In this document: in pieces, positions 11,039 through 19,940 of the stretch | Position numbering within the stretch: the first letter of the stretch is position 1 | Layout: every line of letters starts with the position of its first letter | NCBI RefSeq assembly: GCF_003711205.1 | Contig: NZ_CP031013.1 | Span: forward strand, 2,894,501 to 2,958,500 | DNA: 64,000 nt | Source: Polaromonas sp. SP1 | GTDB taxonomy: Bacteria; Pseudomonadota; Gammaproteobacteria; Burkholderiales; Burkholderiaceae_C | Reading direction: 5' to 3' | The notes under the pieces: model-generated | Database searches by the model: none | What the model saw: only the letters and a program-made list of their open reading frames with translations | Told to the model about the DNA's origin: nothing | Program-made: the position numbers and the translations under genes

Positions 11039-11560
11039 ATGAAGGTCTTGAATCTCCAGTGCGCGCACCAGCATTCGTTTGAAGGCTGGTTTGCGTCCGA
11101 AGAAGATTTCCGCAACCAGCTGTCGCGCGGTCTTATTGAATGTCCCATGTGCGCGGACAAACTCATTCAAAAACTTCCCAGTGCACCACGGCTGAACCTG
11201 GGTGGCCATGCAGGCCAGGGTTCATCCGGGCAAGGCAGTCAGCAGACGGCTTCTTCAGATCCTGCTGTATCAACCGCGAAAGGCGTAAAGACATCAAATT
11301 CGGTTGCCGTGGTGACCCCCGCCGAACGGAGTCGTGCAGAACAAGCGGAATTCTTGAAAGCCTTGCGCAAAGTGTTGGCGCACTCGGAGGACGTCGGTCC
11401 CCGTTTTGCCGAAGAGGCTCGCCGAATGCACTATGGCGAGCTTGAAGCGCGAAATATTCGCGGGCAGGCAAGTGTGCGCGAAGCTGCAGAGTTGATGGAT
11501 GAAGGTATCGACGTCATTCCGCTGCCCTTGTTGCCCGGCGGTAATGGGCCTTTGCAGTAA
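11039..11560 (+). CDS. DUF1178 family protein
   Basis: A 173-aa soluble protein with the DUF1178 signature. It starts MKVLNLQCAHQHSFEGWF and has a second cysteine pair ECPMC (C35, C38), giving a zinc-ribbon-like C8/H11...C35xxC38 arrangement. A low-complexity Gly/Ser/Gln linker (about residues 55-85) precedes a helical C-terminus with 'FAEEARRMHYGE', the conserved family helix. Function is unknown. It lies 22 bases downstream of the NUDIX gene and is probably the last gene of the nuo transcript. Confidence 0.85.
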   Translation: MKVLNLQCAHQHSFEGWFASEEDFRNQLSRGLIECPMCADKLIQKLPSAPRLNLGGHAGQGSSGQGSQQTASSDPAVSTAKGVKTSNSVAVVTPAERSRAEQAEFLKALRKVLAHSEDVGPRFAEEARRMHYGELEARNIRGQASVREAAELMDEGIDVIPLPLLPGGNGPLQ

Positions 11561-11598
11561 AAATCTGAGCCATCAAAGCAGGCACTGGAAGCACGAAG

Positions 11599-11622
11599 AA
11601 ACCAAGGCTCCTGTCTTGGTTT
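11599..11622. terminator. hairpin between convergent genes
   Basis: A perfect 8-bp stem AAACCAAG/CTTGGTTT with an 8-base loop lies between the convergent ends of the DUF1178 gene and fimT. A-richness on one side and T-richness on the other allow it to act as a weak two-way terminator. No long T run follows. Confidence 0.45.
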
Positions 11623-11643
11623 AATCGTGGATTCACAGCGCAC

Positions 11644-12225
11644 TCATTGAGTGGCGCTTTCAGCACAACTGGTGTCGGTTGCTCTCGCAGGTTTGCATGC
11701 TCTCACCCGGCCGGTTTTGGCGATCACAATTCGCCTTGTCTGTTCGTACATAGAGCGGCCGGACAGGTCGTTGCGGCTCAGACTTAACGTTAGCGCACTG
11801 AACCCATCGTCCTTCAGCCTGGAATAGCCCGAGCCATCGTACAGGATGTAAGGCGCTGCAACCGCCGCGCTGCCGGTGCCGGATATGCTGAAGTAGCTCT
11901 CAAGGGGTTCCTGCGTCAGTATTGTGATGTCGTTTGCCTCGCTATAGGCCTTGTTCCCGTCCTTATCGACGAAGACGATCCACCCCTTGATCCAGGATCT
12001 GCCATCGGCGGGCACAACCATGGCCTGCATTCCACGCTTCATGGCCTCGCCTCGTGCCGCATTGATGGCCGACAGCAGTGTGTTGATGGCTGAGGTGAGT
12101 TCGGCATTGCGCTTGTACGCAGTGAAGCTGGGTACGGCCACCAAGGCGAGCACGGCGGCGATCGTCAGTGTGACCATTAACTCGATGAGGGTAAAACCCT
12201 TCTCTTGCGATCGGATGCGGATCAT
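11644..12225 (-). CDS. fimT: GspH/FimT-type minor pseudopilin
   Basis: A 193-aa type IV pilin-like protein. The class III leader ends EKG, then FTLIELMVTLTIAAVLALVAVPSF, with the conserved +5 Glu and a hydrophobic N-terminal helix; PilD should cleave after the Gly. The C-terminal part is beta-rich with two cysteines (CKP...SCAE) as in GspH/FimT proteins. The start ATG shares its A with the TAA of pilE (TAATG), so it is translationally coupled. An in-frame upstream extension to 12288 exists but lies inside pilE and is unlikely. It is the last gene of the operon. Confidence 0.85.
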   Translation of the reverse strand: MIRIRSQEKGFTLIELMVTLTIAAVLALVAVPSFTAYKRNAELTSAINTLLSAINAARGEAMKRGMQAMVVPADGRSWIKGWIVFVDKDGNKAYSEANDITILTQEPLESYFSISGTGSAAVAAPYILYDGSGYSRLKDDGFSALTLSLSRNDLSGRSMYEQTRRIVIAKTGRVRACKPARATDTSCAESATQ

Positions 12226-12755
12226 TACCAGCACAGTTTTGATGACGCCATGGCCAGCGCGTCGGTGTTGCTGCCCGGCGCCGTGCAATCCTTTGTGCCA
12301 GTGCTGGTCATTCGTAGCGAACCAACGGCTGGGTCATTGCCAATGGGTTTGGCGATAACCCGGATGCAATCCTGCGTTGACATGACGGGCGTCGTCGAGG
12401 TGCTGCTTTGTGGGCAGGCATCCGCCATTAACAGATAGGCAGAAGTCGCCAGGTTCTCCCCGGAAAAGGTCTTGAACGGCACTGCGGTTGATGCGGTAAA
12501 GCCGCAAGCAGATGCTGCTGTTGCCGTCGCGACGCCTGCGGTATCGGTGGTGAATGCCAGGTAGCAGTTCTTCTGCGTCATGAAGCGTTCTTGCTGTTGT
12601 AGCAATTCAGCCAGCGCCGTTTTGGCTTGGGCGCGTTTCCCTTTTAGAACTGAGGACATGTACGACGGATAGGCAACGGACGCCAGCATCGCAACGATCG
12701 CGACCGTAATCATCAATTCAATCAGCGTAAAACCCTTGTTGCGTATTCTCTTCAT
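12225..12755 (-). CDS. pilE: type IV pilus minor pilin PilE
   Basis: A 176-aa pilin with leader MKRIRNKG and a mature N-terminus FTLIELMITVAIVAMLASVAYPSY. It carries the PilE-type helix 'KRAQAKTALAELLQQQERFMT' (residues 40-60). Cysteines pair within the globular head (CYLAF..., ACGF, CPQS, DCIRV, DCTAP, KLCW at the very end). In Pseudomonas, PilE is a minor pilin that primes pilus assembly with PilV-W-X and PilY1. The ATG overlaps the pilY1 stop by 4 bases. The major pilin is not in this window. Confidence 0.87.
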   Translation of the reverse strand: MKRIRNKGFTLIELMITVAIVAMLASVAYPSYMSSVLKGKRAQAKTALAELLQQQERFMTQKNCYLAFTTDTAGVATATAASACGFTASTAVPFKTFSGENLATSAYLLMADACPQSSTSTTPVMSTQDCIRVIAKPIGNDPAVGSLRMTSTGTKDCTAPGSNTDALAMASSKLCW

Positions 12756-15700
12756 GATGCGTTTTTCTGGTACTGGTAGTTATTGATCTGTCGCCAGCTC
12801 AATCTTGCGGCTCGCAAATTGCCGCGGACTGCCCCGCTGGCGGCTACGCCGGAAGAGCCTTGTTGCACAACCTGCCGGAGGTCAGTCTTTGTCAGATCGC
12901 CAGTTGTGGCGTTGGTGGCATACGTCGCTCCGGAGGTGATCTCAAAAACCAGAGGTTCTCCAAGAAGTCCTACGGTTGAGGCCGTAGCGTTGCCTTGTCC
13001 GGTGTCGATGTTGATGACGTATGCCTTGCCTCCTCCTCCGGCCTTGGGGCACGGCTCCGCAGCCGCGGTTGAGCCGGGAATGAGACTGCCAAATATCAGG
13101 TTGTCGCCGGCCACTGTCGCGCTATTCACGACGCGCTCTCCCGTTTCGGGGAAGTCAACCACCCAGCCCGACCTTTGAGTGGCATCCAGGTCACTGGCTG
13201 CACGCCCCCAGATGAACGCCGGCACCGTTACTGCACCGGTTGTCGCGTTGATGCTGCCGCTTTGAAGTCGACCGCGGCCGGAGATGACGCTGGCGGCTGC
13301 AGGGCTGCTGTCTGCGGCAGTTGACCCGTTGTCGTGAATGACGTGCAGCGAGTTGGTACCGGTTGCCGTGTTGTCTGCGGTTTCGAGGTATTTCCCGGTG
13401 GCGAACGCGATATAGGTGGTTCTGACACCTCCCACCATGGGGCCCGCCACCACACTGGGCGCCATTGAAATGGGCTGGCGAACAGGTGTGCTTCCCCCGG
13501 TGCTGGCGATATAAAGCGGATAGGGCAGGGGAGAAGCCGTGGTGCCCTTGTTGTAAGCCGAGAGCTTGTTCATGTTCCAGTCCGTGGAACCACGCGAAGA
13601 GAAATTCAGCTTCCAGAGGTTGCCATGCAAGTCGCCCATATAGACCTGCGTGACTTCTGCCGCAACGCCGAAAACGGGTTGAAAATTGATCAGACCCGTA
13701 GCCATCGTTGCACTGAGCGTCGCGTTGATGGGTAGAGAAATTTTGTAGTAATTGGGCGATGCACCGGTCGCGGTCCATGCCGCGCCTGCGGGTTTGTCCA
13801 AGGCCAACAAGAACAGTGCCGGTTTTCCGGTGTCACTGAAAATCCCTCCAAAGGTGCCGTCGGGAACATAGTTGTTCACGCCGCTGGCTACCATCGCAAA
13901 CCATCGATAGGTCGGGGTTGCAGCGTTGGGTGCACTGGTCCGCAGTTTCACGATTTTGGGGCGCCCAACGACATACCCCAGATCGGGATCGTCCGCGTGG
14001 GTGAATTCCCACATGACTTTGGACGCGGAAAAAGCGGATGGATTGGTCACATCGAGTGCAAACACACCGGCCCCTCCTGCGCCTGTGCCTGAAACCAATA
14101 CGGTCTTCCAGTCGGTTGAGTCCCCGGCGTATCCGACCTGTGCTTCGGCCACTGCGGGTGTCGCGTCAACATAACTCCGGTGGTTGTAATCTGTTCTTGT
14201 CAATGCGGCCAATTTGGGTCCCATCCAGCTGGGGATGTAGCCGAAAAGCTCGTCGCCCGTACTTGCGTTAAAGGCGTGGAGCATGCCGTCGTTGGCTCCA
14301 ACGAAGATGGCTGCCGTCCGGCTTGCATTGGCTGTCACAAACCCAGGGTAGGTGCTGCTGGGCCCCACATTGCCGGTGGGCGCGCCTGAATAAACGATGC
14401 CGGAGTTAACAATGTCGCCCAGGAGTTTGGTGCGTTTTCGGAAGATGCCCGTTTCTTTCGACCTGTCGCCCCGAAGATAATTCAACCGGTCCTCAGCCAG
14501 CGCATCTGCAGTGGAGCTTGGAGTGATTTTGGCCAGGTGCGTTTCAAGTGGGGTGCCTCTTATTTCGCTCCAGGTAAATGACAAGGCTACCGGGTCGGCC
14601 GTGGCGCCAGCCTTACCGACAACGATATTGCGAGAGGTGGCCGGTGTTGCCCGCGTTGACAGTCTTTCCGCGGCGCTCCAGTTGGGCTGAGTCCCGACGG
14701 AGGCGACATTGTTGCTGTCTACCGTGAGTGGAAGAGACAGTACGTCCCCGCTCCAGTCTGTCGTGTCAAACGCAGCCTGGTAAATCGTGCTGCCGGCCTG
14801 GGTGATGTTTTTGCTGGAGGTGGCGCTGCCTGCGATGCTTCTGGCGCTGCTAAGCACCCGGCTGAAGATGTTGTCGAATGCACGAAGAACGGCGCGGCCA
14901 TCGCTTTGACGGTAATAGGTGCTGGCTTCACCCGGTGTTGAGGGATCTTGCCAAACGTTGTTGTCGGTGGTGCCGTCCTGTCGCTGGAACGGATTGCCAT
15001 AGGTGTTGTAGGGCTTGCCGCCGATGTTGGACGGGTCAGTTTCGAAGCCACCATACTTGGCCGCAGTAAAAAACTGGTTTTTGTAACGCCGGTCAGTCTC
15101 GTCAGAGGCTCTCCCGTAGGCGTCGACATCAAAGAAGAATGATTTGACCCGCAAACCGGGGCGTTGCTTGGCGGTCTCGTTCGTCCAGGTGGTGCCGCGT
15201 ATGTCGTGGGTATTGGCCCAATAACTGGTTCCGAGAACCTGGCTGGCGTATGAAGTGGAGGCCACATTGTGGTTGGGGGCGTTGGGGTTGCCCGTGCTAC
15301 GCCCGACACCTTTTCCATCCAGGTAGGTTCGCACCTCGTTTTTTTCAAAGGCCTGGACCACAGAGCGCCAGTAACCGATGTTCAGGATGTTGTTGGCTTC
15401 ATTGGGAGTGGGGAGGCGGCTGCCTGACCTGTTGCCGTCCCAGGTTTCAATATCCCCAATCGTGACGATGTTGCTTTTCAGGCATGAGTAATCTGCCGTC
15501 CGCAGCCGGTCACCGCCGTAGGGGTCAGTCCATGTTGTAACGATTGGGAAACCGTCCAGCATCTCGGTAGTTAAGGGGAGGGCTACAGCCTCACGGGTTG
15601 GCTGCAAGCCCTGGAGGTACCGAAGCGCTTCATAGTGCAATTCACCCACCGGGTCGAAACTCTTGTATCTGCCCGGCACGGGTCCGGTCCGGCCAAATTT

Positions 15701-17218
15701 ATTCACGTAATTGATGACGCCGCTGATCCCTGGGGCCTGCGTGGTGTCCCCGTCGGGGTTCGACACGAACACACCGGTATTTGCATTCCATTCCGCGTTG
15801 GGGTTGCCGCCGGTGGCCGTGTTGTCAACACCATTGGTGTTAAATGTCTTGGCGCCCACATACTTCATGGGTGCACGCAAGACACCGCCAACCCTGCTAC
15901 CTGAGTCCATGAGGTAGCCGAAGGCGGCCAGTCGCATCTGTTCGCCGTATTTCTGGATGGCGCCAACAGGCTTGTAATTTCCGTTCGGGTATTGGGTGCA
16001 AAGCCCGTAGTCACGGTTGTCTTGCAGCGCACCTGCTGAGGTTTCGCATACCTGTACGCGGCTATAAAAAAAGCTGTCGGTACTTAAACTGGCGCTGTTG
16101 GACGCCGGCGCCCACGGCCCGGTGTAGGGCCTGGAATAGCAGGCCTTCGCAACGCCAAAGAGCGGATCACCCAATACGTTGTGATCGCATGGAGCCGTGT
16201 TAGCAGCGGGCACTACCTTCCAGCCCCCCGGAGCGCCGTACCAGACCTCCCTGGTTCCTGAAAAATTGCAGATGCCGCCCTGAGGCGCACAAGACTCGGT
16301 GTCGGCGGGCCGGTCGCCTGAAACCTGGGTGACAGGCCCAAGATTGCTGGTCGGGGTTGCGACGCCCAAGGTGTACGTGCCGGTGTCTCCGCAATTGCCG
16401 CCTCTCTGGGTGCCGAAGTAAATGCGATCAAGCGTGTTGGCAATCCAGACATCGCTTCCTGCCGCCTGGGTTTTCATGACCGCAGGAATGGCGCCCCAAT
16501 AGTTGTTGGCGCTGCCGCCGTCTCTTTGCAATTGTTTGGCCGGAAAAAACTCCGTGTTCCACATGCAACCCGCGACCCCTCCGTTGGGGAGCACCGCGCG
16601 CTGCAATATCGTCAAGTCGGGCCTGTCGATGTAACGATCGCCTCCGGTCAAGGAGAGTCGCAGCATGTCGATGGCTGAGCTGCTGGCCCAGTTCAGAAAA
16701 TTTCCGCTGAAGGCGTTGGTGCACATCCTGCTGGTAGCGGGGCCGCTGCGATCGAATCGTTTGTAGTCAGCCGTGGTCTGGCCGGTTTGGGGCGTTTCCG
16801 TTGGCGCGTTGTTGTAGGTGTAGCAGCTCTCCGCGTCGTAGTACCCCAGGTATTCCTTGGCATTGGTGTACGTGTCGTCAGTTACGGCGTGAACACCCGC
16901 CAGGTATTGGGCGCCTACTGTCGGAGCTTCCACAGACAAGGCGAGCGTGATGGCCGGTTTATCCCCGCCGGTCGCTGCAAAGAGCGGACTTGTTGCCAGC
17001 GTGATCGCAGGAATACTCGGTGGGGAAGCCTGCCCTGATGCGATCAGCGAGACCAGTGCAGCCGTCACAAAGAAGGAGGCAGCCAGCAGCCAGCCCTTGC
17101 GCGGATGCTTCGCCAAATACCCTTGCCGCAACAGCGAAGCTTGACTGCATGCGGTGGAGAATCTTTCTGGCAGCGCCACACGGAAACAGGCGATAAAAGT
17201 TTTTGGGTTGATCTGCAT
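12752..17218 (-). CDS. pilY1: PilY1/PilC-like pilus tip adhesin and assembly protein
   Basis: A very large secreted protein (1488 aa). The N-terminus is basic and long before a hydrophobic signal segment at about residues 43-62, ending near ASGQASPPS. The N-terminal two thirds is variable and rich in Asn/Gly/Thr, with several cysteines. The C-terminal third is the conserved PilY1 beta-propeller, with 'VFVGANDGMLHAFNA' and 'DDPDLGYVVGRPKI'. In the family this domain binds calcium and controls pilus retraction; I did not locate a canonical calcium loop with certainty. It sits between pilX and pilE with a 4-base overlap to pilE, as in the Pseudomonas fimU-pilVWXY1E cluster. Confidence 0.93.
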   Translation of the reverse strand: MQINPKTFIACFRVALPERFSTACSQASLLRQGYLAKHPRKGWLLAASFFVTAALVSLIASGQASPPSIPAITLATSPLFAATGGDKPAITLALSVEAPTVGAQYLAGVHAVTDDTYTNAKEYLGYYDAESCYTYNNAPTETPQTGQTTADYKRFDRSGPATSRMCTNAFSGNFLNWASSSAIDMLRLSLTGGDRYIDRPDLTILQRAVLPNGGVAGCMWNTEFFPAKQLQRDGGSANNYWGAIPAVMKTQAAGSDVWIANTLDRIYFGTQRGGNCGDTGTYTLGVATPTSNLGPVTQVSGDRPADTESCAPQGGICNFSGTREVWYGAPGGWKVVPAANTAPCDHNVLGDPLFGVAKACYSRPYTGPWAPASNSASLSTDSFFYSRVQVCETSAGALQDNRDYGLCTQYPNGNYKPVGAIQKYGEQMRLAAFGYLMDSGSRVGGVLRAPMKYVGAKTFNTNGVDNTATGGNPNAEWNANTGVFVSNPDGDTTQAPGISGVINYVNKFGRTGPVPGRYKSFDPVGELHYEALRYLQGLQPTREAVALPLTTEMLDGFPIVTTWTDPYGGDRLRTADYSCLKSNIVTIGDIETWDGNRSGSRLPTPNEANNILNIGYWRSVVQAFEKNEVRTYLDGKGVGRSTGNPNAPNHNVASTSYASQVLGTSYWANTHDIRGTTWTNETAKQRPGLRVKSFFFDVDAYGRASDETDRRYKNQFFTAAKYGGFETDPSNIGGKPYNTYGNPFQRQDGTTDNNVWQDPSTPGEASTYYRQSDGRAVLRAFDNIFSRVLSSARSIAGSATSSKNITQAGSTIYQAAFDTTDWSGDVLSLPLTVDSNNVASVGTQPNWSAAERLSTRATPATSRNIVVGKAGATADPVALSFTWSEIRGTPLETHLAKITPSSTADALAEDRLNYLRGDRSKETGIFRKRTKLLGDIVNSGIVYSGAPTGNVGPSSTYPGFVTANASRTAAIFVGANDGMLHAFNASTGDELFGYIPSWMGPKLAALTRTDYNHRSYVDATPAVAEAQVGYAGDSTDWKTVLVSGTGAGGAGVFALDVTNPSAFSASKVMWEFTHADDPDLGYVVGRPKIVKLRTSAPNAATPTYRWFAMVASGVNNYVPDGTFGGIFSDTGKPALFLLALDKPAGAAWTATGASPNYYKISLPINATLSATMATGLINFQPVFGVAAEVTQVYMGDLHGNLWKLNFSSRGSTDWNMNKLSAYNKGTTASPLPYPLYIASTGGSTPVRQPISMAPSVVAGPMVGGVRTTYIAFATGKYLETADNTATGTNSLHVIHDNGSTAADSSPAAASVISGRGRLQSGSINATTGAVTVPAFIWGRAASDLDATQRSGWVVDFPETGERVVNSATVAGDNLIFGSLIPGSTAAAEPCPKAGGGGKAYVINIDTGQGNATASTVGLLGEPLVFEITSGATYATNATTGDLTKTDLRQVVQQGSSGVAASGAVRGNLRAARLSWRQINNYQYQKNAS

Positions 17219-17240
17219 GTTGCTGGTGCTCTTCTAACGA

Positions 17241-17858
17241 CTATTTGCGGTAAATCATTTGCATAACCGCCTGTATGTCTTTGCGGGGGCCAAAGCCCAT
17301 CGCGGTCACGCGGTAGACATAGCGGGGGGAAAGATCGCTGGCGTCCCTGTGCGCAGGATCTCTGATCGCCTCGATCACATAGCGGGGAGGTTTAAAAGGC
17401 TGTATCCCGGTGGAGCCCGCAGCAAAGGTGCGGCCGGTAAATGTGCCGTAGGCTGTGGACGGCGCATCGTTTGACGAATCCGAGAAATCAAAATTGGCGG
17501 TCAACCAGACGGGGCGTCCGGTGATTGCCATTGCGCAAAGGCCGCGACTGTTTCCGCTTTTGCCACACCCCTCTATAAATGCCTGCTCATTGGTGACCGG
17601 GGAGAATATGCTGCTCCGTGTCGAAGACGGGCTGGATATGTCCTGCTCAGCATCAAGAAGAGCGGCTTCTGCAGCCTCCCAGGCCATTTGCTGGTCCCGG
17701 TCGTTGCGGGCCCCTCTTTCGCTCATCATTGAGATCTTGATGCCTGCGATTCCCAGTATGGAGATGATCGTCAGGATGATCATGATCATGATGAGCGACG
17801 CACCGCGCTGATTGGCCGCGCCACGAAAAGCTTGCGTTGAAAAGACTTTTTTCTTCAT
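17241..17858 (-). CDS. pilX: type IV pilus assembly protein PilX
   Basis: A 205-aa pilin-like protein with the PilX N-terminal domain: basic leader, then RGASLIMIMIILTIISILGI, and the following helix with 'QQMAWEAAEAALLDAE', the family's amphipathic motif. The pilin +5 Glu is absent, as usual for PilX. In the family it is a minor pilin of the priming complex together with PilV, PilW and PilY1. The gene starts 1 base after pilW and ends 22 bases before pilY1. Confidence 0.9.
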   Translation of the reverse strand: MKKKVFSTQAFRGAANQRGASLIMIMIILTIISILGIAGIKISMMSERGARNDRDQQMAWEAAEAALLDAEQDISSPSSTRSSIFSPVTNEQAFIEGCGKSGNSRGLCAMAITGRPVWLTANFDFSDSSNDAPSTAYGTFTGRTFAAGSTGIQPFKPPRYVIEAIRDPAHRDASDLSPRYVYRVTAMGFGPRKDIQAVMQMIYRK

Positions 17859-17859
17859 C

Positions 17860-18897
17860 TCAAAGTCCCTCTTTGTTACGCAGTTGAATCGTGAACGTCA
17901 CAGCCTGACGCAGCCGGGTGTCCGCAGGCGAGGTGAAGATCGTGCCTGGGTCGTCGCGGGCGGAAGACATGGCGGAGCCGGCTGTGCCTGTCACCGATGC
18001 TTTGGCGAGCCCGAGTGGATAAAAAGTTTGCGCCTCTTTTTGTTGAGTCGAGCCTTCCGCGCCTCGCAGCACCATCCCGATGCGCAGGCTGCGCACGCGG
18101 CTCCAGTTGGCATTGGTGGCAGCCGTGTTGCCGGCAACCACCATCTGATCGGCACGCAAATAGCGGTCTGCAACGTTGGGGGCCACTGGAGTCGCCGTGG
18201 GCGCCGTATTGGGGGTCACGCCTGCGACGCCATACAAGACCTGGAAGTTCTCCACACCGGAGATGATGGGTTGCGCTGTGGAGGGGCCTGTACTGCACAT
18301 CAGCGATGGCTCACCCTGGCTGACGTCGACATACAGAACACTGACCATGCGGTCGTCGCGATCAACCGGCACCGTAGTGGACGGGGTGCCGGAACAGTCG
18401 ATCATGGTCATGTCTGACCGGCCCGATCCCGGAAAGGTTTCGACCGCCTGGTGGCGCAAGATCAGGATGTCGCTGCCGTAGCCGACAGAACTGGTTCGCC
18501 ACGCCGTGGAACTGTTATACGGGTCGGTAGCGCTGGGATATGCGTTGTTGACGCCGGATACATCGGGATTCGCGGCGCCGGCGCCGGCCAGGCCAACGGT
18601 ATTGTTCGACCTCGGTGTTGCCGCGTATTCAACATCCCGGAATCCGGCCTGGGCACCGAGCCGCAGCAAAAGGGCGCTTGCAAAGCGGGCGTTGTCTCCG
18701 AGCTGCGCGGCCGCGTCGACAGTGGTCAAGCCGCGCCGGCTGACAATCAGTGAGGAGACTGCCGCGAGGGCAATGACAAGGCTGATCACCAGCGCGACCA
18801 GCAGTTCCACGAGCGTAAGCCCCGATTGCCCCCGCGATTTTGAAGTGTGAAATGAGCCCTTAGCGCGAAGCTGAAGGGTGACGCGATGCTGTTCCAT
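17860..18897 (-). CDS. pilW: type IV pilus assembly protein PilW
   Basis: A 345-aa minor pilin. The leader ends SRGQSG, followed by LTLVELLVALVISLVIALAA with the +5 Glu. The second part is a large beta-rich head including 'SDILILRHQ' and 'VENFQVLYGV', typical of PilW. The ATG is one base from the pilV stop on the other side, so the operon is tightly packed. Expected role: minor pilin in the assembly-priming complex. Confidence 0.9.
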   Translation of the reverse strand: MEQHRVTLQLRAKGSFHTSKSRGQSGLTLVELLVALVISLVIALAAVSSLIVSRRGLTTVDAAAQLGDNARFASALLLRLGAQAGFRDVEYAATPRSNNTVGLAGAGAANPDVSGVNNAYPSATDPYNSSTAWRTSSVGYGSDILILRHQAVETFPGSGRSDMTMIDCSGTPSTTVPVDRDDRMVSVLYVDVSQGEPSLMCSTGPSTAQPIISGVENFQVLYGVAGVTPNTAPTATPVAPNVADRYLRADQMVVAGNTAATNANWSRVRSLRIGMVLRGAEGSTQQKEAQTFYPLGLAKASVTGTAGSAMSSARDDPGTIFTSPADTRLRQAVTFTIQLRNKEGL

Positions 18898-18898
18898 G

Positions 18899-19519
18899 CT
18901 AGGTCGAATTGCCTGGAGTGACGGGAAGCACCAGCGACGGGACTGTGCCTTGCTCTATCGCATTTGCACCTGTTGCCGATCGGTCGGTAGAGAGCCGGGA
19001 CCATCCGATCTTGATCACGGTTGTCGCACCTGCGCCTGTACCAGTGCAAGCAAAACGAGGCATTCCATTCGCATCAAACGGCGCGGAGTCCACGCAGATA
19101 TTTACATAGGCGTTGGGCAGTTCCGCACGCACGCGGGTGAGCCACTCGGTCAGCTGTGCGTTGGCAATTTCGGCAGCGCTGGAACAGGGCGTCGCACCAG
19201 GAGCCACATTCAGGCAATAGGACGGACTGCTGGGTAGCACATCGGACGGGTCATAGTGGCCAAGGTAGGGGTTGTCTGCTGCCGGTAGCAGCCCGACCTC
19301 CTTGTTTTTTCGCATCATTTCGGCCAATTCGTGCGCCAGGCTTCCTGCGGTGGCCTGTATCCGGGCCTGGCGATTGGATTGCAAGGCCGAGGCCTGCAAA
19401 CCGACCATGCCGAGCAAGCCGAAAGACAGGATGACCATGGAGATAAGCACCTCCAGAAGTGAAAACCCCCGGGATGGGCGCAGGGCCCGCGCATTGCGGT
19501 TGCTTCGGGCGCGCGGCAT
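18899..19519 (-). CDS. pilV: type IV pilus minor pilin/modification protein PilV
   Basis: First gene of the pil operon (206 aa from this ATG). The leader ends RPSRG, followed by FSLLEVLISMVILSFGLLGM and then 'VGLQASALQSNRQARIQATAGSLA', the standard PilV start. The globular part holds several cysteines. I prefer the ATG at 19519; a GTG at 19546 is possible, but neither start has a good Shine-Dalgarno sequence. The operon order pilV-W-X-Y1-E-fimT is the one seen in beta/gammaproteobacteria, except that the GspH-type gene comes last rather than first. Confidence 0.85.
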   Translation of the reverse strand: MPRARSNRNARALRPSRGFSLLEVLISMVILSFGLLGMVGLQASALQSNRQARIQATAGSLAHELAEMMRKNKEVGLLPAADNPYLGHYDPSDVLPSSPSYCLNVAPGATPCSSAAEIANAQLTEWLTRVRAELPNAYVNICVDSAPFDANGMPRFACTGTGAGATTVIKIGWSRLSTDRSATGANAIEQGTVPSLVLPVTPGNST

Positions 19520-19873
19520 GAGTGAATTTTTTTTCGGGGTCTTCACGACTGCAAAGTTGTTTATTTATATGGAGGCGGTGCCGTGGGCGCGCTGCTTTCC
19601 CGTGAGTTTTCAGTGGTGAAGTGGGCGCGCGAACAAGGCGCTGTTGTGCTGCGTTTTGATTACTTGAAGAAAATTCTAGGTATCGCTGTACTACACATGG
19701 ATTACCTATGCGGATTGAAATGAGTCGGCGGGACTCGTCTGACAGAAGTGGCTCAGAGGGTGATGAGCGGTGCGGTCTGCCGCCGTTGGGAATTCGTTGA
19801 TTTAAACGAGGCGGGCTTGAGCGGACCAAGATGCACCCTGCAAAAGTGCCGCATGTGTTTGTGCACCGCCCAT
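19520..19873. other. intergenic region upstream of the pil operon
   Basis: About 350 bases without a convincing gene lie between pilV and the terminator of gdhA. It must hold the pil operon promoter on the minus strand. I see an A/T-rich patch at about 19558-19571 (reading ATATAAATAA on the minus strand) that could be a -10 region for a start at 19519, but no clear -35. Another A/T-rich patch lies at 19660-19720. Confidence 0.4.
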
Positions 19874-19905
19874 AAAAAAAGCCCGGGGCTTGCAGGCCAC
19901 CGGGC
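19874..19905 (-). terminator. Rho-independent terminator of gdhA
   Basis: On the minus strand a GC-rich stem (GCCCGGTGGC...GCCCCGGGC, imperfect) is followed directly by seven Ts, about 35 bases after the gdhA stop. This is a textbook intrinsic terminator and separates gdhA from the pil operon, which is read in the same direction. Confidence 0.85.
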
Positions 19906-19940
19906 AATTGAAGGGTTCAGCGAATCAGCGAATCAGCGGA

